Shown in pieces: positions 1 through 12,600 of a DNA stretch of 64,000 bases; position 1 is the stretch's first letter, and the number at the start of each line of letters is the position of its first letter. Location of the stretch: contig CM055097.1 in assembly GCA_029204225.1 (NCBI GenBank), positions 51,983,698-52,047,697 on the forward strand, in the 5' to 3' direction. Source of the stretch: Diphasiastrum complanatum. Its lineage: Eukaryota > Streptophyta > Lycopodiopsida > Lycopodiales > Lycopodiaceae. The notes below the pieces were generated by a model, which worked only from the letters and a program-made list of their open reading frames with translations, searched no databases and had not been told where the DNA came from. Made by a program: the position numbers and the translations under genes.

Positions 1-572
1 AGATTAGCAAATATGTTCTTCAATAGAGCATGGATGCTAGATGGAGAAAAGAACTTTGGGTAAAACTTTTTGTTCATGATCTATGGATAAACTTTTGATA
101 ATTTAAAATAAATGCGAAAGCCATATAATAAATCTTAGAGCGGTTCTTCTCATCAATGATGTTTCTTTTTAGGTGGATTGACAGGAGAAGGGGAGAACAT
201 ATGGGGTGGGCGGAGTGCGGATGTGCTCCCTAATGGTTAAAAGCAAGTTGTTTGGGCAAGAGGCCGATGGTTTAAGTGCTCGGGGAGATGGGTGGGTGGG
301 TTTTGCCATGTGACAAAAAAGGGCGAGGGAGTGTTAAAAAAGATATGCTCCTGTCCTTTAAAGCCTTAGTTTTGTTTTTTTTTTGGGGAGGGGGGGGGGG
401 GAATTTCTTTTTTGATGGGAACTTTTTTTTGTCTCCTTTAAAAAAAAACTTAATTTATGGGGAGCCAAAAAGCCCCTTCACTTTTTTTGTTTTATGGAGA
501 GTGGGGGTTCACATTTTTAGTGGATTTATATTCATATTTTTTTATGAAGGTTTACATATAAGAAAAGTGTAT

Positions 573-767
573 GGTGTGTGTGTGTGTGTGTGCGTGCATG
601 GGGAGGGGTAAATATTGATATATTTACTTTTAATGGAATGGAGACACCCCCTTGTTTTACTATATGTACACACACACACACACACACACACATTTTAACC
701 CTTCTTCATTTTTTTTAGGGGCCGATGGAGGGACCTCCCTCCCTCTATGGCTGGTTTGGTCGGCCTG

Positions 768-846
<79 letters not shown>

Positions 847-1160
847 GAGAGAGAGAGAGAGAAGTGGGGCACCAGTGGGAAAGAGTGAAGGAGAAAAAAG
901 CGACCTCTAGACTCTATACTTCATACAATATTATCTCATCCACAAAAGGTTTTTTATATGGAGATGTGTGTGTGTGTTGCGCACAGACACACACACGCAC
1001 AAACAAACACGTGCACACGCACACACACACACACCAACAAACACGTGCACACACACACACAACAAACACGTGCACACGCACACACACACACACACATAGG
1101 CATGTGTGCGTGCACACACACACACTCACATGTGTGTGCGTGCGTGTGTGTGCATGCATG
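573..1160. repeat. Microsatellite cluster (GT/CA and GA)
   Basis: Separate simple-repeat tracts sit here: GT at about 573-592, CA at about 667-692, GA at about 771-863 with short interruptions, and a CA/GT mosaic at about 964-1160 in which a unit containing ACACGTGCACACGCAC recurs. The CA half followed by a GT half makes an imperfect inverted repeat. The open frames across it (HTHTHT, REREREE and VCVCVC runs) are repeat artefacts. Nothing gene-like is visible in 1-572 either; that stretch has poly-G and poly-T runs. Confidence 0.95.
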
Positions 1161-1457
1161 TGTGATCACTTACAAGAATTGCATGTGATATGCCACGAGT
1201 TTCTACAAGCATATTATGACATTTCTAAGTCTACAATCTATATGCAAGTTGTATACTACCAACTAGACCTGAGAAACCGATATAGCTCGAGTTTTCTTCT
1301 AGGGCCAAATTTAGGCATTTACATTATGAAACAACATACTTGCATAGAAGAAAAAAAAAATTTGTAGCAAGCTTAAAGTCAAGATAGATGATTTTTCATT
1401 TTCAACACTCCTCCTAAAAACAATCTATGTTGACTTGAACATGGATCTTGGTATTAT

Positions 1458-2163
1458 TGTGAAGAATTGCCAAAAATGGCAAATCTAGCTTGATCAAAAA
1501 CCATGTAGAATAGTGTAAATTGTGTACACAAGTGGGGTCCCACACATGTGAGGGCCATGATGCCACATGGGAAAACCCATCCTAATGTAGGTTAGGTCAA
1601 GTCAAGAGAAGTTTGGTCATGTCTATTTGGTGTCATCCCTACTTTATAGGACCTACACCTAAGTTTAAGGTGAAAATTTGACCAACTAGCTACCTACCAA
1701 GCATAACTCTAGGAAATAGACTAGGGTTTCATTTTAGGTCAAGGAGAGTGAGTTAACTTCCTTATTACATGCTGGAAATCCACCTAACTTCAAGAAGGAA
1801 GTCGAATTTGCTATGTATTCCCTCTCTCCATAGTGAGAAGATAGAAAATTTTTGGAGCTCATTGGCAATCTCAAGCTAGTTCACTATGTACATTGAGTTT
1901 TTGTGATCCAAATGAAACCAAATCAATTTCTACTTGTTTCTCAGGTTGAAGGCCATACTACAGCCTGTAGTACACACGTGTGAGCTCGGATTTCAATGTT
2001 TATCAATGCTTTTTGATTGTTAATGCTTGTTGTTTGTCAAATTGCCAATCTAGATCAACTTTTTTTGTGTCTAGTTTTTTGATAGATTGTTAAGCAAGCA
2101 TCCAATCACTCTTGTGGATATTTTGTAGATCCATTTATGGTCCTAAAGTACAGTACTTTCACA
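1458..2163 (+). repeat. 5' LTR of Copia element A
   Basis: The right edge is well supported: the sequence ends in TTTCACA and the next 12 bases are the primer-binding site TGGTATCAGAGC. The left edge is inferred from a TGTGAAG that would be the inverted partner of that end. The intact Copia at 32617-38477 uses the same TGTGAA...TTCACA ends and a similar LTR length (653 bp), which supports about 706 bp here. No 3' LTR of this element was found, so no target duplication can be checked. Confidence 0.6.
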
Positions 2164-2175
2164 TGGTATCAGAGC
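2164..2175 (+). promoter_or_regulatory. Primer-binding site, element A
   Basis: TGGTATCAGAGC is complementary to the 3' end of plant initiator tRNA-Met, the usual Copia primer. It follows the LTR end directly and gives the element's orientation. Confidence 0.85.
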
Positions 2176-2597
2176 CAAGTACAAGAGCATAAGCCATTGA
2201 TCTAATGCAAATCCATTTTTAGCAAGTTTTGGTGCTAAAAACTAGTCTTGAGAGGGCAAGCTAGAATCTTGATTTTGGTGAGGAGATTTGATCCCAAACT
2301 TGGTAGGGGTCCAAATCCTTACTGTCCACATGTGTGGGCACCTCTGAACCTGCATTTAATGCATGGTATTCATTTGATCCAAAAAAATTCAATTTGTGAG
2401 CTATTGGTGTAATTTTGTGGAGATCCTAGAATAATCTACCAAGATCATTTGCCATTGATTAGATTTGAATTTGTTTCATGGAATCTAATTAATCTAGGCT
2501 GAGTTCAAGTCCTATTAAGGTTAAAACAGGTCTTAAAAGTACACCAAGAAGGAAGAAAGAGATTAAGTCATTTTTTTTGTCCAAAAATAGCCAAATT

Positions 2598-2950
2598 TTG
2601 CAAGATTTGATTGTAAGTAGATTTCACATCATCTTATCTTCATTCCAACTTTGTGAGGGAGTGTTAGAACTGAGATTATAAGTCCATTTTTTGGATTAGA
2701 AATCTTATTTGAGTGAAAAACTACAAGAGGAGAGACCTTAGTGAGTTTCTAGAGACAATCAAATCCATTTCTTGGCAAGATTTGTTTGAAAGTAGTTTTC
2801 ACTTCATCTTATCTTCATTCCCAGCTTTGTGAGGGAGTGATAGAACTGTGATTATAAGTCCATTTGTTGGATTAGAAATCAAATTTGAGTGAAACACTAC
2901 AAGTGTGAGACCTTTGTGAGTTTCAAGTCAATCAAATCTATTTCTTGTTT
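2598..2950 (+). repeat. Tandem duplication in the element A leader
   Basis: A segment of about 177 bp occurs twice between the primer site and gag. GCAAGATTTG, TTTGTGAGGGAGTG and TAGAACTG all recur in the same order with moderate divergence. The copies differ by scattered substitutions and small indels, so the duplication predates most decay of the element. Confidence 0.8.
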
Positions 2951-2968
2951 GTAGAAGTCACTAGTAAG

Positions 2969-3622
2969 ATGGCATCTGCTGGAGCATACCTTGTAGAAAC
3001 TAGTGAGAGGTTGAATTCTACAAATTATGCTATTTGGAAGGTTAGAATGGAGTCACTATTGGTGCTCCAAGACCTTTATGAGTTCTTGATTGAAGATGAA
3101 GATGAACCTCTAGGTGCACATGAGTTAGCTAGATACAAGAAGAGATCTAGGCTTGCACTTCATTGTGTGAAGATGAATGTGAGCAATGATTTGTTGAGAG
3201 AAGTATCAACTTGTACTAATGCTAAAGAGGCTTGGGAGTCTTTAAAATCAATCTATGAGTCTAGCAACACTTCTAGAGTTCTTATGCTTAGAAATCAAAT
3301 TTTGCAAAGCATGAGGAGAAGTGAGGAGAGTGCACAAGATTATGTACTCAGAATCAAGTCTCTAAATAGGGAGTTGGCTTCCATTGGAGAGAAGATTCAT
3401 GATGGAGAGCTTGTACAGATTGTCCTTAATGGTCTAGGAGATGAATTTGCAAATTTGGTCCAAAGTTTTGCCATCCAAGACGCTTTGCCAACTATAGAAA
3501 AACTTCACAGTGTATTAGTGGCTGAAGAGTGTAGGATGCTCCATGCAAAATCTAGGATGAGTTCCTTGTCTTTGCAGGATGGTGATGAGAAAGCCAATTT
3601 CTCATTCAAGGGCAAAAAGAAG
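2969..3622 (+). pseudogene. Copia element A gag, 3'-truncated
   Basis: This is the capsid (Gag, UBN2/DUF4219-type) part of a Copia polyprotein. The start ATG at 2969 is chosen because MASAGAYLVETSERL aligns with the MATNGGYMLESNDRL start of the intact element at 33879. The line TNYAIWKVRMESLL and the later LVQIVLNGLGDEF are shared family positions. The frame is open for about 218 residues and then runs into sequence that belongs to an oppositely oriented Copia copy at about 3622. The zinc knuckle, protease and everything downstream are missing. The last 20 or so residues of the open frame are antisense of the other element and are not real Gag. Confidence 0.85.
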
Positions 3623-5722
3623 ACCATGATCCCTTTGATAGAATTAGGATCATCTCTTTTCCTTGTTTCCAAGGGTACATGAACAAAACAAGCACATCCA
3701 AAAACTCTAAGGTGATCAACCTTAAGTTTCTTCTTAAACAAGACTTCATATGGTGATCTTCCTGCAAGCGCATTATGAGGTAATCTATTGCACAAATAGT
3801 TTGCACAATTAATTGCTTCTCCCCAATATTCAATAGGCAAAGAAGCTTCAACTCGGATTGCTTTAGCACATTCACATAGAGATCAATTTTTTCTTTCAAC
3901 AACTCCATTTTGAGATGGAGAATAAGCACAAGAAAACTCTCTCTTTATCCCTTCACTCTCACAATAATCATAGAACTTGTTGGAGATGTATTCACCTTCT
4001 CCGTCACATCTTAAAGCTTTAACTTTGAAAGAAAAGTGTTTCTCAACATAAGCTTTGAAGACAAAGAAGTGATCAAATACCGTAGCTTTTGAAGAAAGTA
4101 GATACAACCAAGTATATCTTGTAAAATCATCAATGAAGGTGACAAAACAAGTTGCACCACCAATACTTTTAGAAGAAGAAAAATGAACATCCAAGTGAAT
4201 TAGTTCCAAAGGATGAGTAGTCTTAATAAAAGACTTTTGATATGGCTTTCTATGTGATTTTGCAATAGCACAAGCCTCAAAGGCTTGATATCCTTGGAAA
4301 GTGATCTTGGAAGGCCAATAGCCTTATCATTCTTGATCATAGAAAACAAAGACTTAAAGTTAGGATGCTCCAACCTTCTATGCCATAACTCCTCCTTAGA
4401 CAAAAGAGCAACTTCACAAAAGTTTGCATTCTCATAAGAATTCAACTTGAAGATTCCACCATATCTAGATCCATTAGCTAGGATCTCATTATTTTTCTTG
4501 ATAAAGCAAGTATTGGAATTGAATTTTACATCACAACCACTAGTAAGCAACTTTCCAACACTAATCAAGTTCTTTGTAAGCGTAGGAACAAAAAGAACAT
4601 TGAAAAGTGATAGAACTTTAGAAGAAGAAAGTTTCAATGGAATGTTGCGGATACCTTCAATAGAGCACTCATGATCATTTGCAGTATAAATAGATCTTTT
4701 GAGTCCTTTATAAGGTACAATAGAGTCAAAAAGACTCCTTTGAACAGCACATATGTGAAGAGGCTCCACTATCGATGTACCAAGCTTCATCTTTCTTGAA
4801 GAATGATGAAGAAAAGCTTAACACCATGAGTGATCCTTCTCCATCACTTGCAATAAAATCTTCTTCTTTCTCATTAGAGAGATTTGCTTGTTTGAGTTGG
4901 TTTTTTTTTTTGAAGCAATTAGAGGCATAGTGCCCCTTCTTGCCACAAAAGAAACACTTGACTTTCTTCTTCTTGGTCTTTGAAGTAGAAGGATGAGATG
5001 AGTCATCCTCTTCACCATCTTTGTCTCTTTCCTTGCCTTTGTCTTTGTTGAAAGCTTGAGAAAACTGGTTCTTGCCCCTTCCTTTATGCTTATCCTTGAC
5101 AAAGAGAGCTTTGTCACTTCCAATATGCTCGAGTTTGTTCATCCTAGACAGTTTGTAACTTTGCCTAGCTTCTTCAAAGATGAGAATTCCTTGAAGAGTT
5201 TCCAGATTGGGCAACTCCTCCTTCATGGCAAAGGATTGAACAAGATTATCATAGTCATCCATTTAGAATGACTTGTACTAGATCATCTTGATTGATTGTA
5301 ACACCAACACAAGCAAGCTCTCTATGAAGATCTTTTACTCTCAAAACAAATTTGATGCACTCTCCTCACTTCCTTGAAAACTTTGAAAATTCTGATTTCT
5401 AAGACTGAGTATTCTAGAAGTGTTCTTAGCTTCATAGATGGACTTAAGTGCATCCCAAGCATCTTCAACAGTGGTGCAAGATCCTATTTCTCTTAGAATC
5501 TCATTAGAGACATTCATCTTAATGAAATGTAAAGCCATTCTAGCTCTCTTCTTGTACTTTGGTATTTCAAACTGTGCCACGAGGCTCCTCCTCAATACCA
5601 AGTACTATGTCTATATCATCTTGGAGTATCAAAATAGACTCCATCCTTACCTTCCATATTGAGTAATTAGAGGTACTTAGTCTTTCACTTGCTTCTAGGA
5701 GATATCCTCCCACAGATGCCAT
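3622..5722 (-). pseudogene. Copia element B gag-protease-integrase relic
   Basis: This is a minus-strand Copia polyprotein broken by frameshifts. In order from 5722: a Gag start (MASVGGYLLEASERL), Gag body, a CCHC zinc knuckle (CFFCGKKGHYASNC), the protease active site (WYIDSGASSHM), a pre-integrase domain (LWHRRLEHPNF), the integrase core (FVTFIDDFTRYTWLYLL, then QNGVVERKN) and the post-core segment with LCNRLPHNALAGRSPYEVLF. It stops at about 3622, inside the segment where the intact element reads KGIFVGYS, and meets element A head-on. RT, RNase H and 3' LTR are absent. It belongs to the same broad family as elements A and F. No LTR was identified in 5723-5990. Confidence 0.88.
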
Positions 5723-6008
5723 ATTGTGAAGACTTCTTTGTTATTGGACAATTATATGTTTGAGCTTGTTTCAATCAGACTTACTGTTGTCACTCTCTTT
5801 CACTGTAGGTATTTTCAAGGATGTGCTACTTTCCTATGTGAAAAACTTGCAACTATATTTGAGATAGATCTCAAATATTTCACAAAACAAGATTTTCTAT
5901 ATTAGTCTCTCAAAATGGATTGAGGCACTTACACAAGTTTGAATTCTACTTCTGGCACGTGTTAGATGCTTCCAAAGAAAATACTAATGATTCACATAAG
6001 GCTCAAAG

Positions 6009-7139
6009 GTGTTTAATAACATCAAACTTTGTCTTGATCTTCAGTTTCAATGGTATAGAAAGAAAGACAAAGCACTATGTTCCATAGGCTTCAAACCTCT
6101 ATTTGCTGAATCAAATATCTATATCAAACATGTCCAAAATGAAATAGTCATTTTAAATGTTTATGTTGATGACACGCTTATCTTCTCAAGAAGAGATAAG
6201 TTGATTTCAGATGTCAAAAGAGACACTTATGAAATATTTGAGATCGCTGACCTAGGAGAAGCTAAAATCTATCTAGGCTTGCAGATTGTGAGAGACTTTG
6301 AATGTGATAAGTTGTATCTTCACCAACAAAAGTACACTCAAAAGATCATTGAAGAATTCAACATGCTCGAATGCAAAGGTGTACATACTCCCATGATACC
6401 TGGAACAATACTGCGTAAGGCAAATTGTCCGCAGACTCTCGAGGAAGAGGAACGAATGGCCAAAACACCCTATCGTAGGCTGATTAGATCATTGTTATAT
6501 CTAGCAAACAACACCAGACCTAATATAGCGTTTGCAGTATACAGGTTGAGCCATTATAATCAGAACCCAGGATCATTGCATTGGAAGTTGGCAATGAGAG
6601 TACTACAATATCTCCAGAAAACGAAAGACTATGGACTGTGTTATTCGAAGGAAGCTGGATTTCACATTAAATCTTACTGTGACGCAATCTGGGCATTCAT
6701 GAAGGATGATAACAAAAGTATTTCAGGAGGTTGTACTCTAGCATCTGGTGCAGCCATACTCTGAATAAGCAAGAAGCAAATAGCAATAGCTCAATCTTCC
6801 TGTGAAGTGGAATATGTAGCAGCAGCCAAGATGGCAAACGAGCTGATCTGGATCAAACAAATGTTGGAAGAATTTGATGAATCTATTTTTGAACCTTACG
6901 TCTTGTTAATTGGTAACACTTTAACAATCTATCTTACGAAAGATCCTGTATTTCACTAAAAAACGAAGCACATAGCTATCAAAAATCATGTGATTCGGGA
7001 CTCAGTCGAGAAGAAGATACTGAAGACAGTCTTCATACCCACAGAGGAAATGACAGCTGATATCTTTACGAAACCATTCAGTAAGGCTTTGTTCGAGAAG
7101 CAACGAAGAAGATTGGGATTCATCCAACTGCCACTTTGA
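6009..7139 (+). pseudogene. Copia element C, RT C-terminal part and RNase H
   Basis: This is the 3' end of a different Copia family. The RT active site is VYVDDTLIFSRRD, followed by the usual DLGEAKIYLGLQI block, the VHTPMIPG connection, and RNase H blocks RPNIAFAVYRLS, YCDAIWAF, QSSCEVEYVAAA and ADIFTKPFSKA. Two in-frame stops disable it: one at 6762, where related elements have Trp before SKKQ, and one at about 6957 in the FH.KTKHI block. The 5' end (gag through the RT fingers) is missing. The frame ends at 7139, and a purine-rich stretch GAGAGGAAG then abuts the 3' LTR. Confidence 0.9.
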
Positions 7140-7147
7140 GAGGAAGC

Positions 7148-8026
7148 TGTAGAACAACTGATCAGACAGATCTTGATTCTACTAACAAAGCGCGCAGTTT
7201 ACTTGACAAAGGATGAGAAAGAAACGAATGCGAACTCGAAACTTCTTTATTCGTGATCAACCTCGAAGGATTCACGAAATTTGTCTGTAGTCAACTCGAA
7301 AGATTCGCCAACGATTCGTGAAATAGTTTCTTGTAGAAGCTCGTGGCTTTCTCGTCGAAGCTCGAAAGATTCGCGAACAGAATCTTGTCACGGAATAGAT
7401 GTCGCAAAATTTTCGTGAACAATTCGCGAAATCTTCTGGACTCTTCTCCAAGCTCACCTGTCGCGAAAGTGTCACGAACAGTTCACGAAATATTAGGATT
7501 CTTCTTCAAGCTCAAGAATTGTCATCTGTCACGAAAAGACAAGTGTCACGAATAATTCGCGAAACACAAAGCTGAGACGAAGAGATAGACTGTCGAGAAT
7601 AATTCGCGAACAAAAATTATTTGACCCTAGAAACATAGCGTCTATTTGAATATTAACCGTCGTAAACAATTAGATATCTACTGTTACAGCATTGAAAGGC
7701 CAAAAGAACTGTTAATAAAAGGCCAAAAGACTTGTCTTGTAGCAATATAAATACATGTGCACTACTCGTTGTAACTCACTCAATCAAAGACACAACAGCA
7801 AGATCAAGAGATGTATATTGGTCAATCAGATTCAGAGTTATAAAGATTTGTTTTTGATCAATAGTACTTCCGCATATAATTTTTGCACACATATTTAATC
7901 AGAGTTAATACTGTTCTATTAGTAAATAGATCAGATACAATCCCGATTGAAGACACTGATATTAGTTTGATTTATTCAAACTTTCATCGTGTTCTCTGTG
8001 GAAGAATATTTACTATTTTTCCTACA
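7148..8026 (+). repeat. 3' LTR of Copia element C
   Basis: The LTR starts TGTAGAACA after the polypurine tract and ends TTCCTACA, giving TGTAG/CTACA inverted ends. It is 879 bp. It is related over most of its length to the solo LTR at 43855-44628, which confirms both edges. The upstream half is packed with TTCnnGAA palindromes, many of them TTCGCGAA. A likely TATA box (ATATAAATA) lies at about 7744. The 5' LTR is absent. Confidence 0.85.
7271..7610. promoter_or_regulatory. Array of TTCnnGAA palindromes in the LTR
   Basis: Eight TTCnnGAA sites lie within 340 bp of the U3 region: TTCACGAA at 7271 and 7482, TTCGTGAA at 7315 and 7412, and TTCGCGAA at 7370, 7423, 7556 and 7603. TTCnnGAA is the core of plant heat-shock elements, and the heat-activated Copia element ONSEN carries such sites in its LTR. 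Heat response here is an inference from the motif only. Confidence 0.5.
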
Positions 8027-8678
8027 GAACCTACCATGCAAACAGTTCATCCAAACAAAGACCTTCCTCGCAAAACACCCATCCAATTATTACTATTTTT
8101 GTCGAGAATCGAAGAACAAAAAATCTCAAAATAAGGACTTCAATATCGATAGTGTAGTTGAAGGGTCATCTCTTGACAGAGTTTGAATGGGGGCAAAGGT
8201 GGCACAAGGGCCTGCCTTCCAACCAACACTATAACATAATCAATGAAAAGAAGATTTTGAGTTGATACTAAAGAAAACAATTTCGCTGTAGTGTATTATG
8301 ACCATGTAGCAAGCTTGGCAAATGCGTATTTAGCTGTTCTCCAACAAGTGCCAACATACAAAAATGCTCACACACACAAACTCCAGCTCACACATAAATA
8401 GAGCTCAATGCCAATGCCAGCGTTTACATATAATATGACTTCTGTCTTTGCCTTACTAATGTTCTCAATCTGATTGATCTACCACAAAACTATGAATGTG
8501 CCTACATAGTTCATAGAGTTTCAGAAGAAATTGTAAGAAAGGTGGTTGAATTGTAGGTAGGATCAAAATGTTGGCAGCAGCAGAGCTGCTGCTTGGTTGA
8601 TCGATAACCCTGCCTTGTGCAAAACCATCAATTGTTTGGATCAAAAATGTGATGTTGAGCATGGATGGATGGATGGAT
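8027..8678. other. Spacer downstream of the lipoxygenase gene
   Basis: This contains the 3' flank of the lipoxygenase gene (minus strand). I see no conserved coding stretch and no clear AATAAA signal on the minus strand close to the stop codon. Confidence 0.5.
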
Positions 8679-9432
8679 TCAAATAGAGACGCTGTTAGGA
8701 ATACCCCGACTGGTTACACCAGGACCTGAACGGGGTAAGAGCAGCTGGTAGGGATGAACGCCTGCGCCATATCTGTTTTTCAGTTTAGGATTTTTGTTTC
8801 TTTCATTAATTGTGGTCTCTATAGCCTGGAGTTGGGCTAGGAATTTATCTGATGCTTCCTTGACGTTTTTGTCGCAGATCCAGGCAGCGTCTCCTCTGTG
8901 TCCCAAGTATTCCTCATCTTGTGAGTGAGTCGAAAGAGTTTCCAGCACAGCCATCACGGTTGTTGCTTGAAGTTTGCTGGGAATCGTTGCAAGGTAGAAG
9001 CGTTGTGGGTCGTGTACAAAATGATTGAATTCTGGGTCGTTCTCATTAGGAATGTGCTGTCGGGTTAAACATGGAAGATATGGAATATATCCTGCATGAA
9101 GAAATTGCCCAAAATTCACAGCAGCATGTTGTCCTGACACCACCCATATCATGATCGTTAGAATCTCAGTTAAATCGTCAACATTTCGGAGCTTGGGCCA
9201 CCATGGCTCCTCGGCTTTGTCGGCATGACCCTTGGTTCGTATTTCTGTCCACCATTGCTGCAATTCGCTGTCGTTATTGATAGCATCCGGATGAGTATAA
9301 TAGATTGACAAGTAATCTTTCACCCAAGATTTGATGGCAGTCCATATGAGTAATCCATCTGCTGCATAAGGATAGTCTTCAATCACTAGCCTTACGCCAG
9401 ATGGGTCACTTTGATCTTCTAAAGCCATCCCC
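8679..9432 (-). CDS. Lipoxygenase exon 9 (aa 678-928): catalytic C-terminus
   Basis: After acceptor TTGTACACAG the exon reads [20 protein letters not shown], then [15 protein letters not shown] and [12 protein letters not shown] with iron ligands His780 and Asn784. It ends GIPNSVSI, whose carboxyl-terminal Ile928 is the last iron ligand. The stop is at 8679-8681. The open frame 5' of 9432 is intron. Confidence 0.96.
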
Positions 9433-9644
9433 CTGTGTACAAACCCAAACTGAAATGAATGCTCTACGAAAGTTGTTTGCAAACTTCAAAGACACGTCTG
9501 TCCTAATTACTTCTCCTCAGGTCATTTGTAAAATTTTGATGCTTGTAAGAACGCTCCCAAATCAGCTTGGAAGAGAAGCATTTGTACAATTTAACCGCTT
9601 TTTTTGCCTCTCACCTCACAGAATACACGACTCGTCTTGTGATT

Positions 9645-9682
<38 letters not shown>

Positions 9683-12600
9683 CTTCTAAGCAGATCCTTT
9701 GGTAGGCTCTCAGTATTGAATTGCCACATTCGGCCATATGCTGCTGAGCTCATCTCCACTGCATACTTCCCTGGGGTGAAGCACTTTTCAATGATGCCAT
9801 CTGCACTTATAAGATTCTGTCTTGCAACTGCATTTATTTCCATTGTATACCTCAAATGGGGTTGCAGCAATCTTGCAACTGGGTGCAAGACGCTCAATTG
9901 ACGATGGGTTGCAATTACATACGGTTCTGTACAAGCATGAGTCTGCAGCCTGTTTAACAAACCAGAATCGCTAAGACATCTAGCTCATAAGCAACAAATA
10001 GTTAAAAGTTGGTAAATTCCTACAAGATTTATAGTATAACATATTGTAGCAGGAAAGTAAATTAGACAAACTCTCTCAAACTGGAGAGCTCGCGATCTCA
10101 CCAATGTGTCACGAGCTGGTGGTAGCCCATATGGTTAGAAGAAACGTGAGCTTTAGCTAATTGCCAAAGCCATATACCAGTAGCATCTTCTGCAGGAGTT
10201 AGAACAGTGCTGCTGCTTACCGATTCAGAAATCGATGCAGGTAAGCTCAATTCAATTGCAATAGGTCTCATAATACCAGAGGCATGGAGGAGGATAGTGC
10301 GACTGGCATATGTCTTGTGCCCTTCTAAAGCATTAATCTTGTCAATAAAGGGCATGAACACATCGTAATAGTCCACAATAAACAACTTTCCCTCCTCGAT
10401 TGCCTGTTTATGAATGTTTGAATATTCTTAATACTAGAATCTCTGACAAGAAACGATGAGCTCTCTCACATCTATACTGCAATATCATTCGCTAATGAAA
10501 ATTCAAAACTTCATCATACAGATAACAGGGTAGAGAACCGGAAAGACGACCTCCTCAATTGACAATCCACCAAGTTGAGGCGTGATATGCTCAGCTTTGA
10601 AGCTTGATGGTCTCTGATCAACCTGGCTCACAGGGGGAAAGACCTAATATGCACAACAAGGTATAGTCAGCTCTCTTTTCAACAAGAACCCAATTGACTG
10701 ATTACAAAGCCTTCAGACTACATCAATGAAGATGGTTCAGAATAATATGTTTCACATAAAGCCTAATTACTCTTGAAGCTCTTCACCTTTAGTCGCTCAA
10801 TCTTTGATGGGCTTACACCAGCTAGGAATTGTCGTCCAAATTCAAAATCACGCATCCAAACGAATTTATCTCCTGCATGGACACAGTGCTTCTGGCGTCA
10901 CTTTTTGCTTGAGGGTGTAATCTGCAACTATTTCTGATTAGTACATAGAAGTACGTGTAGAAACATCAAAGAGCGTACAGGAAGGATCAAGCATATGTTC
11001 GATTTTAGACTGCACTTGTTTTTATTGCTCTATCATGATTATGTACAACATTTACACTCAGATAGGCATAAACAATTAGGGAGCACGATGATCCCAGGTG
11101 TCCTTTTTTCCGAGCAACCGAGACTTGAGCCTGGCTCTAGTGGACAAGGTCGCTACTCTAATTGAACTCGACTACTCCAAGGGACGAGCATATGTTTTAA
11201 AGATATACTTCAATCCGTCTATGCAACACCAAATAGAATGGGACCTTTGTCAAATGTCATCTTTTACATGTAGGAGCTCGGGCCTGCTTGTCAAGAATAT
11301 AAATCTCGGATGTGAAGAAGTATGGTCCAACAAATATGTCTAACTGAAAATCACGCCTCCTGCTACGGGTGACTTGGCGCTCTTTTCTCGCAAATCTAAA
11401 GCATAAATTTGCTTTGTGCTGAAAAATATACACGAGATTGCGTTTATGTGGGATTAACTGTTTGCTCTTCTAACATCTTAGTTTAACCCAATATAGAAGC
11501 CCTTTCAGTAAAGCTTTCAAATGCCCATTTCACCATTTTAAAACTTAACCCAAGGGCGTTGGCTCAGTTGATTAGCTTAGCATCCAAAGTTTCTTTGGTC
11601 CCAAGTTTAAGCCTCCCCTTGGAAACCAAGGAGCATTTCAAAACTCAAACAACAATGAAGTGAAAACTGCCAACAAAATAAGGCAAAAATCACTTACCCT
11701 ACATCCCACCACCAACTAATCTAGCAAGACTTTGGTAACTACACGATGCCATTGTATACCCAGTAAGAAACACAGTCCTGGTAATTTTCCTAAGAGATGC
11801 TTCGGGCAAATGTTTTAGAAGCCTTTCCCTATATTTTGTACAAGAGGATTTAAAATGTTTGACCTGTTTATGAAAAACTGGCTTGAACTCTGAGAAGGTC
11901 GGGTAGACTTACACTTGTTTCTTGAAATTTTATAATTGGCATAAACCCAGAATAACCATCCCTGATTAACATACATATATGGAAATGGGCCAGGGCAGGC
12001 TATTTAAAGCTTAATATGACATCCTTTTTCCTTGCGACTTATATAAGGGACACTCCTTACGACTTGAAGGAGATTTTATATTGAATATTTGGGCATTCTC
12101 TGGAGACTAACATAGTGATCAGCTGAAAGGGTGTTACCAATTACCATTTTTAATGTACAAGAAACACGAGCTGCATACTTTTCAACAAGTAAACTGCTCC
12201 CTAAGGACTCTTCTCCTCTGAAGAAATGCAAATCTTAACAAATTTTCGTTGGTAACTTTTCCATTTGCCTTGTGCCAGCTACGTGGGCATCATTTGAGAC
12301 TCATTTCCCTCGATATAAAAACCTTGATTGGCTTACAGTTTAAAGTATCATACCAGTTACTGCATAGTATACTAACTGCTCACTCCTAAACACAGACAGC
12401 TAAGCACTAGAAACAAATATTTTTGGCACAAAAGTGGCATTCCAGACACAGTTGTCACGTAACATTCTCCATTTACCTTGTGGGTTCTTGCTAATTGGCA
12501 GAGTTCTAGCACGAATGCATTGGAAAATCTGTTTTATGGGCCAGATGACCTGGTAATTCGATTGAGAAGTCTACCACAGCTGTGGATAATAATAAGCCAA

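Noticed and set aside
652-1367. Open frames encoding HTHTHT, REREREE and VCVCVC runs
   Set aside because: They are translations of CA and GA microsatellites on both strands and have no gene structure.
1300-1457. Possible minus-strand LTR edge (TTTTCAACA followed by CTCCTCC, a purine tract when reversed)
   Set aside because: It looks like the end of another Copia LTR, but only one edge is visible and no coding remnant could be read.
11098-11343. 81-codon open frame on the plus strand in lipoxygenase intron 4
   Set aside because: No domain, antisense to the gene, and no coding-like neighbours.
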